From the NCBI GenBank assembly GCA_964023275.1, contig OZ029921.1, positions 9,989,306 through 10,053,305 on the forward strand: DNA of 64,000 bases, given 5' to 3'. Numbering within the stretch: the stretch's first letter is position 1; the number at the start of each line of letters is the position of its first letter. The position numbers were made by a program, and so were the translations under genes. Below the pieces are notes generated by a model. It was given only the letters and a program-made list of their open reading frames with translations. It was not told the origin of the DNA and searched no databases. The stretch is from Norana najaformis. Lineage: Eukaryota > Annelida > Clitellata > Crassiclitellata > Hormogastridae. Positions 34,177 through 46,300 of the stretch are shown piece by piece.

Positions 34177-34341
34177 ATGGCGCTGAATCTGTATCTGATC
34201 GTCTGGTCGGCTGTTTTGACGCCTCTTCTCTACGGATTCTATTGTTTCGTCATGTTTGTGATTGATGTAAGAAGGAGGGGTCAAGCAGTGGACAAGTTTC
34301 CATCGGATCCAAAACACTGGCTCTGGGGACACATTCATCTG
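34177..34341 (+). CDS. P450 exon 1: membrane anchor and hinge
   Basis: The start is [20 protein letters not shown], a hydrophobic anchor of about 30 residues. A basic stop-transfer (VRRRGQAV) and [15 protein letters not shown] follow. The Kozak context TTGCAATGG is good. The exon ends CTG|GTAGGC in phase 0 after 55 codons. Confidence 0.87.
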
Positions 34342-37300
34342 GTAGGCATTAAGAATTTGGAATCTTAATTGCTTTTGATTATTATAAACTTCTTGCTACG
34401 GTTACGGACCCGTACCAGCTTCTTGGTAAAAACTGACTTGAATGGGAGTAAGAGTTTTGGTCATAATTGTAACTTGTCTCTAGAGTGTAAAACTCGTTTA
34501 ATCCTTGTAATTAGGTAGTTATTTATCTGGACATTTGATGCATAAAAGCACTGCCTATGCTAGCCTAAATGATGTTAAATGTCATCAAGAACAGAAAGTA
34601 CATTAGCAAATGAAACAATGCACAGATAAGTAGAAGAGTGGCTGGCTCACACACACACACACATGCACGCACACACACGCGCGCGCGCACACACACACAC
34701 ACGTGGAGTCCAAGAATAAATTCAAATCCAGAGTTGACAGGTGACATGGTGTTCAGAGATCCTGGACCAAGTTGTGCTGATTGTGTACTGTAGAGCGATG
34801 ACAGGTGGTAGAATCCACCAGCAGTACCTCACTGATGGTAGATGTTGCAGCATCCGTATATCCCTCGAACTGCCGGTTCTGACTAGAACAGGTATTAGTT
34901 ACCTGGCAGTCATTAGGTGAAAGAACCACCCATGATTGACGGTTGAGATTACTCCAAAGACCCTCATCGCTCCTCTTTCACCAAGACCATTACCTGGCTG
35001 AAGACTGCATACTTAAGTCCATAGATTTGAGGCTTGACCATACACTTGGAAGCCCATCTCTCCTCATGCGGTGATGTACACCAAGATGATAAGCCTAGAA
35101 GACAGCATAAAAATGTTTGAAATCTGTGGTGAAATCGAAGAATATTCTGACTTGCAAAATTTAACAACAGGTAACATCCTAACACTGTATGAAATTTTCA
35201 AGCAAGTTCTGCATCGAGACGAAACATACGCCAAAATGACACAGAAGGCGAGTCAACAGCCAGTGTAGCTGGTGCCATGCGCAGAGTTTTATGTAATGTA
35301 ATTGAGTTTCCATCTAATTTATTCTGTGGTAATAACTCTCTGACTGACTGCTTTGGCTGATAAGCAAATGATAAGCTAACACACTGGAATTTTAAACTTT
35401 AACATCTGACCAGACTTTCAGCTTGATTTTGATATGCACTGTTACATGGTTAATGCTTTATGTATTAGGCACTGATGCATCAGATGATAAGCAGATGATA
35501 AGCTAATGCACTGGAATTTTAAACTTTAACATCTGACCAGACTTTCAGCTTGATTTTGATATGCACTGTTACATGGTTAATGCTTTATGTATTAGGCACT
35601 GATGCATCAGATGATAAGCAGATGATAAGCTAATGCACTGGAATTTTAAACTTTAACATCTGACCAGACTTTCAGCTTGATTTTGATATGCACTGTTACA
35701 TGGTTAATGCTTTATGTATTAGGCGCTGATGCATCAGATGATACTGTTTATTTATTAATAATCTATTAAATAATAATAATAAATTATTATTTTACAAATT
35801 ATTAATAATTTATTATTAATTTATAAATTAATGTATTGTTTTTGTTTTATTATTATTATTAACTCTTTGAACCCAGAGCTTCCGAGCCAATCGGCACATA
35901 TACCCAGGGCTTCTGGGGAATTTTGTACCCAAAAATATTTTTTTCACTTTTACTTTGAAAAGTTGTAAAATCTTATAATTTGACCCCCAAACACGTAAAA
36001 ACACATAATTCATGACTATGAATACAAAATAGTGATTTTATTTATATATTACTTACATACAGTTTCTCGCAACATAACTTTCCATGTGCTAAAGCTCGTT
36101 GCTGTATAGTTTGGTGAATTAGGCTATCACCAGAATTCAACTTTCGAATGATAATTCTCAAAACAGTTATTGCTACCAGTGCCAGTGCACAGGAAAACTT
36201 CGCAGGCTTTACACCAATACACAGTTTTACAGTGTTTGGGTAAGTCCTTTCCCTTGGCCTCTGGATCACTTCACTTGGCCACCTTGTACTTCTCTGTGAA
36301 GACAACACATCTGTTGTTTGAGGTTGCACCTTCAGGACGTTCAGGTAAATGTACTGGAACAGCAGACTCCTTATTTGATGCCAGCAGCATCTCACGAACT
36401 TCCTCGGCCGTAAATGTTTGTTTAGTTCCTCGTTTTCGCTGTTTCTCAGTACCAGTATTGGTTTTCTTACTTTTATATTTCATACTGATAGATTGTTCAT
36501 TTACTTTTTTATCTTTCGGCATTATAAACTATGATAACCGATGCTAAGTCATACAGTGAATTATTACTTTCACTTACAGGAAACGCAGTCACTAATGTGT
36601 ATAATTATCTGTGTCCGAAATATCCATGATTTCTATAGACATATATAAAAAATCCATCATCCAGTAGAAGCCTGCACCGTGTGAGTGCTAATTACGTAAA
36701 GGCCGGCTTACAGGCTCATCGGGAAATGATGGTAGATAATGAGGCCAGTTTTTCGACCATTTGGGTATATACAACTAAATTACAGCCTGGTTTTCAACCT
36801 GTCAGATTCAAAGGGTTAATGGTCTCCAATGAATTGTTGGTTGCATTAGTCAACCTTGATCCCAACTCCAATGCAAAATCCAATCCTTCTGTACCGCATG
36901 CTTCGCTGGTCTCCAGTGCAACTGCTACAAAATCATGGGTTTTAGTTATAGTGTCATATTTAGATCTTAAGTCTGGTTTGTGGCCTCGCTTGCTTCAGTT
37001 AATGTTAACCCTAGAGGTGCTGTTGCTAGACTAAGCGTGTCTGTAACTGCCGCATCCAGTGACATAGCTAGGTATTTTGGCACCCTGGGCAAGTGATGGC
37101 AATTGCTTCCACATCAGAAGTTTGAATTTTTATGAAAAACAGGTATTTAGATAAACGTCATGTGTTGAACATGAATCAAGGCTAGAAAAGTTTTGCTTTG
37201 AGTTTTGGTGTCATAATATTATGTAGTTACATATGTAGTTATGTAGTTACATAATATTATGACACCAAAACTTAAAGCAAAACTTTTCTAGCCTTGATAG

Positions 37301-40300
37301 CTGCAAAGTCTTTGAAAACTTCATGAAAGTTGATGGAAGTGGCTACTTTATTTATTCTCAGTAGAAAGAACAGCAAAGTTTGTTAGTCTCTCTTGTGACA
37401 CTGTAGACCTTAAAAAGGATTTGGTAAGTTCAAATTCATTTTGCTGAAAGAACATTCACAAGACACTACTGAGACTGGCAGTGTCAACAGAATTTGGAGA
37501 GTGACCTGAGCCTCGAATGCCTTTATCCCATTGATGAAATTTACTTGAGCATCATCAAAACTTTCCCCATTTCGTTTTGCTCCTTTGATCGAAGAAGTTA
37601 GAACTGCAAAGTTCTGGTACAGTTCCATTCCATTCAAATCTTTCGCATAATGCTATGTAAGATTTATATACTTAGTTTGGAGTTTGATGTGCTGTTCACG
37701 ATTTTGTGGCTCAGGCGGATTCATCAAAGATTTTGCATTACCAAAAAAACTAAAGCAGCTCTCCAATTTTTGTCCTTATGAAAAACGAATGGAAATTTCA
37801 ACTTCAATTTGGTCAAGAATTTATCTCAGAGGATGATGCACTGCTTCCTGCTTGCATAGTCAGTCCAGCATCTGACGCATTTTCACCAGATTGCCATAAG
37901 CAGTTCACTGCAAAAATTGTCAACATCACGGATGGTTGTTGTGCAAAGGTTGATTTTCCAGATTTCAGTTAGGTCCGTCAAAGTTCCCAGATGATTCAGT
38001 GCTTGATAGAAAGTCGTACCCTGATTATCCTGGAGATACTTTTGTATTCAGTCAGTTGAAGAGATAACTTCTGATCAGAAGAAGAGCAAAGCCACAAATT
38101 TGAATGTTTCAATTCCAATGGGAATTATAGTTGCATCATGACGAGTATCCAGCACCTCAGTCGAAGTATCATGGAGATGTTCGAATGCAGCAATCATGTT
38201 TTGAAGCTGACTTGAGATGACATTTCTGCATCTGCATTTTTGCTCCATCCAGTGTCAGACTGACGTTGACAAAATCTTTTAGGATTTTCCACTGGTGAGT
38301 CGATAACAAGGCTCAGGCCACTCTCCAAATTCTCTTGACACTGCCAGTCTCAGTAATAATCCAGCAGACGTCACCTTGCTGAACTTTCCCTAAAGCCAGG
38401 GCCAGCCTTAGGGAAAGTTCAGTGAAACGAGTGCCTATGGGGCCTCATGCCTTATACTGGAATCCGAAACTCTTGGCCTGAAAACTATCAATGGCATAAA
38501 TTTCGTCCTTGAAAGATAGATTTTCTTCTTTATTAAAGAGGAGAGATGAAGTTTTGATCTGACATGCCCAATATTTTATCCTGAGAGGGAGGGATGGAAG
38601 GAGGGATGGAGAAAGGGAGGGAGGGATGGAGGGAGGGAAGGAGAGAAAGAGGGAGGGAGGAATGGAGGGAGGGAGTATGTCAGTTCAACATCAGATTTGA
38701 AACTCCATTGGCCTAAGTTAGTAAGTATGTAATGCATTTGTTAACACACCATATGTCCATCAACTGAGTGAGGAATCATAGGCTTGTGTGTAGGTGTGTG
38801 TGAGTCACAGCAGTCAAACACAAGCAAGAGGTACAAATAGGTCTTAGCCACTTAACAAATCTGCCCAGCGAGATATTGTTGTGAATAATGTAAACAGGGA
38901 GACTGCTCCAGTTGACTGGTGCAGAATTGGTGAATCCGCATCGGGAGAATTCAGACCAACAGTCTCTGATGTCAGGGAGAGAAACTACTGTGCACAGTGT
39001 GTACAGTAGGCCTACCCAGTCTGAAGATTTCAATTGGCACAATCTTTGGATCTTTGGGACATGGGCTCTCATTGCCTTTTATGCAATCACCATTGAAATT
39101 TTTGGGTGCAGATGATAAAAATATGTATCTAAAAATTTTGTTTTACCTTTGCCTTGCCTTGCCCTTTCATTTTGCCGCCCAGGGTGGCTGCACCACTTGC
39201 CCTCCTTATCTTTGCCATTTGCCACATCCCATGTAAGACACTGTCCGCATGACCACGGGATAAGCATGATGTCATCTGATCATTTGTCATCTTTTCTGGT
39301 GAGACCCAACAGTTCTATCTAGACAGGGATGCTCGCTCTGCAGGGAGCTATCCATATGATATTGTTAGGCATGCTATGCCATTTTTTCTCTGAAGGCACT
39401 TTTTCTTCTGTTTTTCTTTTATTATTATTTTTTTACCTGAGGTGTACATGATCCCTCAGGAATTAAAGAATTCCCTGGAGACTGAAAATATTATTGTTAT
39501 GATTATGATTTTTATTATCTGCTAAAAGCTTTATTACTTGAATACTTTATTTCTTGATGGTTTTGATATATTTTGTACTGGACAGTCACTTGAATTTGGC
39601 CAAAATGTTAAACTGGTGTAGTGGACTAAACACTGTTTACTTTACTTGGAAATTAACCTATTAAACTATTTTAGCATTTTAAATTCATATATCATTTGTA
39701 GTACAGTGTGTTACAACTGATTTAAACTTCAGTCTCTGAAACTGTATTGTTGTCAGTTTCCGGGGCCAAATGAATCTGGGCTTGAATTTCTGCGCCTCAG
39801 ATGCACACGATTTCCATTGGCCCATGCTCTGTGGAGGGGAATCTTCATGCCAGTACTAACCACTCTACACCCAACGACATCCAAGCCTATTCTATGCACA
39901 TCTGGTAGACAATTTTTTCCTCAACTAGTAATTGAATCATTGCCAAAGCTTTGTGTTATAAGGCTTTGACTAGAAAGTATTCATACTGCTTGTGCTTTTT
40001 CTCTTGTGGGTGAGTTTGATTTCTGCAAATTTGTGCTGGTAATTTCAACATTCAAATCAGGCATGAAAGTTATGTGGTTCCCCTATTCCTATGCATGACA
40101 AATATCAGATTTTTTCTTGTTCCTTGATCCCTGAATGTATCAATTTATTTTATGAAATAACATCAGAAGTTATAATTCATTGATGGCTTTTCTTTCATCT
40201 TGCAAATAAGCGGTGTCTGTGTATTTGAATTTAATGTTGGAAATATTTATCATTTCCACTGGAATATGTAGCCATAGACGTAAATATGTTTTAGTTATGG

Positions 40301-43300
40301 GGAGGATCAATTCCTGTTCTACCCTACCTGCATTCTCCTCACTCCTTCCCTCCAGTCATGATTGCATCTCATGCCACATCTTGTTCTACTTGATTCTCTG
40401 CCCTATCTACACACTCACTAGCAGTGGCGTCGATCCTATGGGTGCCCCTGGGGCCCGGGCCGCGTATTCTTAGACCATACAGTGCTAGAACTATAATGCT
40501 ATGTCGACCAATAGGAATACCAGGTATGTCAACCAATAGGAATACCAGGTTATGTCGACCAAAAATAGCGTGACCTAGCTTAGGCGAAAATGGCGACCGA
40601 GGGCGCTGGTTTCGAATGGTTGCCTGAAAAATTTTGTCCTTGGCATAAAATTAATTTAAAGAAGCTGAAGCATGATATCTTAGCATCTCCGTTGTGGTTA
40701 GCTCCTGCACAAACAGGGAATGAGCTAGCTATGCCGTTCCAGTGCACTTAACATTTTTCTGCTAATAAGATTTCATTTCGTTCTCAACTTAAAAGTTACC
40801 TGTCCGCCTAGATTTCTCTCCTGTGGACTGACCTTCTGGATATTGACCTGAGTCTGGCTTGGTTTTGGTGCACCATGGGTTCATGCACTACTACTTATTA
40901 TTATTATTATTATTTATTGTTAAATTTCAAACGAGGCAGTTTGAGGGACAGCAATAAACCTAAAGTAGGTCACACTATTAATAACTGGAATTCTATTGGT
41001 CGACATCAATTGCATTCCTATTGGTCGACATAGCATTATAGTTCTAGCACTGTATGGTCTAAGAATACGCGCCCGGGCCCCGTCAATATTTTGAGCCTGG
41101 GGGCCCGGCCATTAGTTGGGCCCCGGCAATATTTTAGCTGTTAAGTCAGTACAAGGCAGCTCTGGAGTGACAATTTTAGTTGTCAGTCTTCACTTTAAGA
41201 CGTTAGTAAACAATGCCAGTCCGTAATTTTCGATTGTACCTCTCTAGGTATTGCTGTCTATGCCTACTTTTGCTTAGGTAGACAAACGGAGATACAGAAA
41301 TACAGATACATGAATATGTACTACAACGGTACATATGTATTTATAATTATATGCAGGTTGACCAAGCCAACTGAGTCACAGGCAGTTGGACATACAGACT
41401 TTAAGCCACACAGGTCGCCAGAGGGCACAATCTATAGCAATGTTTGACAGGACCCTGAAAAATTAATGGAATGCAGGTCAAACAACTGGCCCTCACATCA
41501 AGGCCATCGCCATCTGGATGTCATCTTCGACCGATCGGGCAGTAGGATGTAAGCCGACCCGCTAAATTAGTCTCTTCAGTTACAAAACCATATACATGTA
41601 CCTTATGTACATATCGTTTTGTAAATATGAGGTGGATACATATATACCCATATTCGTATAGTCGCCCTTTATAATTATAATCCCCACACAGTCTCTGCAT
41701 CGCTACCGAAGAAAGCGCCCTCTGTTAAGTATATGGATATAAGATTTCGTTAATTTTGAACAAGTACAATTTAGGCACATTGCGTTTGAATTTGGTGATA
41801 CGAAAATACAGTAGATAAATTTGGTATAAAACGTAAACGACTAGATGACAGTATTGATGATGAAATTGCACTTGTGGAGGTAGGCTCATCAGCTTTTCAT
41901 CACAGTTTGGTGTAGATGCAGTGAGGTGAAATTGAAAGCCAGTCACTTAGTTTCCCAAGGTTCAACTCCAGGTATTGAAAATTTTCCTAGTTGACTCAAC
42001 TATCCGTCCCATCTGTATAGGTACAAGAAAAGAATCACATAAGCGGATTATATAGTGCCTCTTTGTGTTGACATCCGGTAATAAATGAGTAATTAATAAA
42101 TTTAGATAGCTTTTGAGAGGTTATGCGAGGCGCTATACAAATGCTGTATTACAACAATATGAAATGTAAAATATGAATTTGTTTTCACTTACACAGTCTG
42201 CATTTAAGGCAAGTGACTCAACTCTCTGTTCTGACACTAAAGTCTTAAACCAAGTTCAGTCGTGGATGGCAGAAAATGGATTGCTCTTAAACCCATCCAA
42301 AACTGAGTTTCTCCCTTTTGGAACCTCACAGCAACTGACTAAATTTAATTCTTTGACTTCCGTCCATCTAGGCATCTGTGTCGTACAACGCAACTGTTCA
42401 ACCCGCAATTTGGGTGTTGCGATTAGCTATTGGTTAATAAAGAATATACTTACTTACTTACTTATTTGACTCCAACCTGTCATTCAATGAACATATTAAT
42501 TCTATATGTAGGTCTGCCCACTACCACATTCGTGATATTGTAGGATTAGGCACCACATTCCCTTCTCTGCCCTGGTTTGTTTGGCAAATGCTCTAGTCTC
42601 CAGCCGTCTTGACTCGTTCTTACTGGCATTTCTAAAGCTAATTTGTTGAAGCTTCAAAGAGTCCAAAATACATTGGGAATACTATATATCACTAAAACTC
42701 CAAAATATGAACATACATCACCAATATTAAATGTGTTGCATTGGTTGTCCGTAGAAAAGCGCATATTGTTCAAGACTGGACTAATTGAATTCAAGACTCT
42801 ACATTTCAACCTCACTATCTTCGCTCTGCATGTACTGACTCCCAAGACTTATCTCTACTCGACCAGGTCTTCTATAGCTATGTAAATCTGACTATTCCGT
42901 GGACAAGAACAGCTCTTGGCAGGCGTGCCTTTTCTGTCGCTGGTCCTAGACTCTGTAACTCTCTTCCGGCAAATGTTCGCTCGGCAAAGTCTGTTTCGGC
43001 CTTCAGACCTCGACTAAAAACTCACCTCTTCCTGAACTCATTTCTTCCGTAGGCTGTCTCTGTGTCTTCTGGACTCCTCTTAGGCTTTTCGACCCGGATT
43101 CACCATGGAATTTGACTTGGACAATGATTTTTTAGCAGTGACCATCGAATGATGCCTTGAGCATTATTACATTGGCACTATAGAAGTTCTTAGATTAGAT
43201 TAGAGTGATAAAAACTGAAGTAAATGACAGGTAATCTGAAACCTACACTAGCGGCTAAGCTTGCTAGAAGAAGCACAATCAGGGAGAACATTTTGGGCAA

Positions 43301-46300
43301 GTTCATTGTCGAATAAATAATTATGTGCTCATATTGTGCTGCTTTAGAATTACTGCCATATAACTGCTGTGTATACTTAAGTTGACATTCCATTGTAAAA
43401 AATATTAGCGACATTTCTCATCGTTTGTCTTCCGAGCTTTGGGTTTTGTGTCTGTCTGCATTAGGCCTATTTCGATCTTGACCCCCATACCAGGGGCTTT
43501 GCCCCTGAAACCCAATAGGGCTTCGCATCCAGACCCCATTATAGGCCCGGGCCCCCCCAATGTTTACGACGGATCGACGCCTCTGCTCACTAGCCTCAGA
43601 TTTCCATTTCTGCACTATTAGTTTGACCATGTCAGTTTTAATTTTTAAATTTGAATGAACAAGTATGCATTTCATTGCAATTTGCAAATGTGCATTTCAC
43701 TTAAGAACACCTTTTAAAGTGAAATGCCATACAAAATTTACACAAATTAGCCTACCCAGTCTGAAGATTTCAGTTGGCACATTCTTTGAATCTTTGGGAA
43801 ATGGGCTCTTATTGCCTTTTATGCAATCACCATTGAAATTTTGGATGAATATGATATTCAAAGAAAATAAGAAAATATAGGATGGAAGATATAGCACCAC
43901 ATTTCCATACTGACCAACAGGTATTACTGGTATACAGAAGGTTCAGAAAGCCAGTCTGAACAAGTGTATCTTAAGCCTGTACTTAAACATACCAGTGTTA
44001 GTCGTCTCCTGCAGGGCCATAGCTAGAGAGTTCCAGGCAAATGGATCTGCAGAGGAGAAGCTGAATTCACCTAACTCCAGACTAAGTAATAGCAGGATGC
44101 CCACTGAGTATAAGTGGCTGTGAGATGGAAGGATCGTTGTTGGTATGAGTGGAGTCAAGCGATATGGTGGGATCCGTCAAACAAGTACACAGTGCACCAG
44201 CTGACACTGTCATTCTCAACCCATTGTAACTCATTATAATTTATCATAATCACATTTATGTAGCACATTTTCAAGTGAAACTCATCAGAGGTGCTCCAAA
44301 CCTGACAACACAAACCACAAATGGTTTTTAAGCGTGTACAGAGGCAAAGAAAGACAAGGAAGCTTATGTTGTAGATTGCTAGGCAACCTGTTCCAGAAAG
44401 TTGGACTGACAACAGTGAAGCTTCTATGCTACAACATGGAAGTTTGAGTTGGTGGGACAACCAAATCATCTTGCCCAGCAGAGAGAAGAAACCTGTGGCC
44501 AGAGATGGATGAGAACAAGATACACAGATCCTTGAGAAAAGATTGAGCACAGCCTGCAAGACAGTTATGCGTAAGTGCGGTGCGTTTTTTCATCTGTAAC
44601 TCTTTGCAGTTGGTTAATTGGTGCTCTTTGAAAGGCCGGCTAGAAACGATGTACAATACTGAAGCTTACTGATGAAGAATGCTGAGACACAGTTGGTGTT
44701 TGGGGTGTAAAAAGTTTAGTAAACTATGGCCCAGATACTCAAGTCCATTCTGAATGAGTACCTGGTTACCCATGACTCCAATGATGGTGAAATGCATTAG
44801 CATAATAATGTAAACCACTAAGTAGTTGCATGTCATTATGCATGGTACAAACTATAGTCGGCTGGTCACTTGCTAGCTGTTAATCGCTATGATTCGCTAG
44901 ATTAAGTGCAACTGCTAGATTATTAATGCATGTTCTTGTTCATAGTTAAAAAGTTACTTGAATGGAAACTCATGTTATTAAACAGTGAAATACACAAAAT
45001 AACAATGGATCTTCATATACTACTAGTCAATGGAAACAACTCCAATGGCGGCAGCCAACGAGATCTCATTTAAAATCTCAAAAGACAAAAGTCAATAAAT
45101 GCATAATTTTAGAGTGGAGAATTAAAATCATCAGACAGACCACATGTGAGTCAAACTTTCCACTTTACTGGAGCACTATGATTTGCAAGTAATGCACAAT
45201 CAACTGCAAACTACACAAAAAGGTTAAGAGTGCAGTAATGCCAGGTTAATTAGTAACCATGTTGCTAATGCTTGTCCAAGCCTTAAAGGTTCTGCTACAT
45301 TGTCATCCGAATGATCCAATCCATTCGTTCTGATGTCCCATTAGTGGCGTCAGTCGCTGGAGAATGGAGAAGAGTCAGTCACCCTACTCGCTACACCACA
45401 ATATCTTTCAACCCATCAATGCATAATACAGCATCTTAATTTCTATTGACTCCTAGAGACTGAAGAAACTTCTTATTCTGTGTGCTTCACTAATTGTTAA
45501 CTGTCGTCTATTGTCCCACCCCACAGGCCACAGCTTCAGAGGCAAGAGACAGCCCGGCGTTTTTAGGCCACAAGTCAAATCAGGAAAGGCTAATCAAACT
45601 GCTTAAATCATTGTGTTTCTTTGACCGACTTTCAGGTAAATGTAAATGTACACAGTTTTCTGTAGCATGAGTATGGCCTTGAGCTTGCTCAGTTTTTCAA
45701 TGAATTTATGATGGTGAGGTCCTTCACCACTGCTGCCCTTTTGAATGGGTGCCGCATCATTTAAGGTCCCCATGCACTGACCATTCGAGTACTGAATTCA
45801 TGGCCAGGGTGCAGCCCTTCGAACAGGTACCTGATGACAAGCCTACTAATGGTAAGCTTTTGCATTCGTCTACCAGAAGATTAAAACACTTGATCTTGCC
45901 AACAAGCATTGATTACTTCGTCATTGTTCTTGGCTCCTGATGACACCCCTGACGGCTTTGCTTGTCAGCTGGTCAACATTGTCACCAATATCTTGGGACT
46001 AGTTGGTTCCGCTCAGGAAACTTGCAAAGTGCTCAGGAAAAAAAATCAATCGCTGGCCGTCTCCTGAAGCCGCAGCAGCAAAACGACTTCAAAGATGCTT
46101 AGAAAGGCAATGGAAGGCTATTGATGATGAACTCGTCTGCCTTGCTCATCAGTCAGCATGCCGGAACACCAACAAACTTGTCAACGAATCACGCTACTAC
46201 AGTGACATCATGTCGGAAAAGCCTAAAGGATTTCATCAACAATGGTCAGGTGTAAAGGATGTAGGCTACTGCAATCCACAGTACCATCTGAGGAGTTACA

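Larger units (their letters stand above)
40426..41125. repeat. GGGCCCGG-rich repeat hosting a TIR element
   Basis: A repeat beginning AGCAGTGGCGTCGATCC and containing GGGCCCGGGCC resumes after 41,070 with GCCCGGGCCCCGTCAATATT. A related copy lies on the opposite strand at 43,445-43,590 (GGCCCGGGCCCCCCC and GGATCGACGCCTCTGCT). The interruption is the element at 40,462-41,070. Confidence 0.65.

Noticed and set aside
35071-35268. 65-codon open frame in P450 intron 1
   Set aside because: It reads well as protein, but I found no P450 or transposase motif, no convincing splice sites and no neighbour support. I left it unannotated.
35359-35739. Regular direct repeats that could suggest a CRISPR-like array
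   Set aside because: The unit is 127 bp with no unique spacers, and this is an animal intron. It is a plain tandem repeat.
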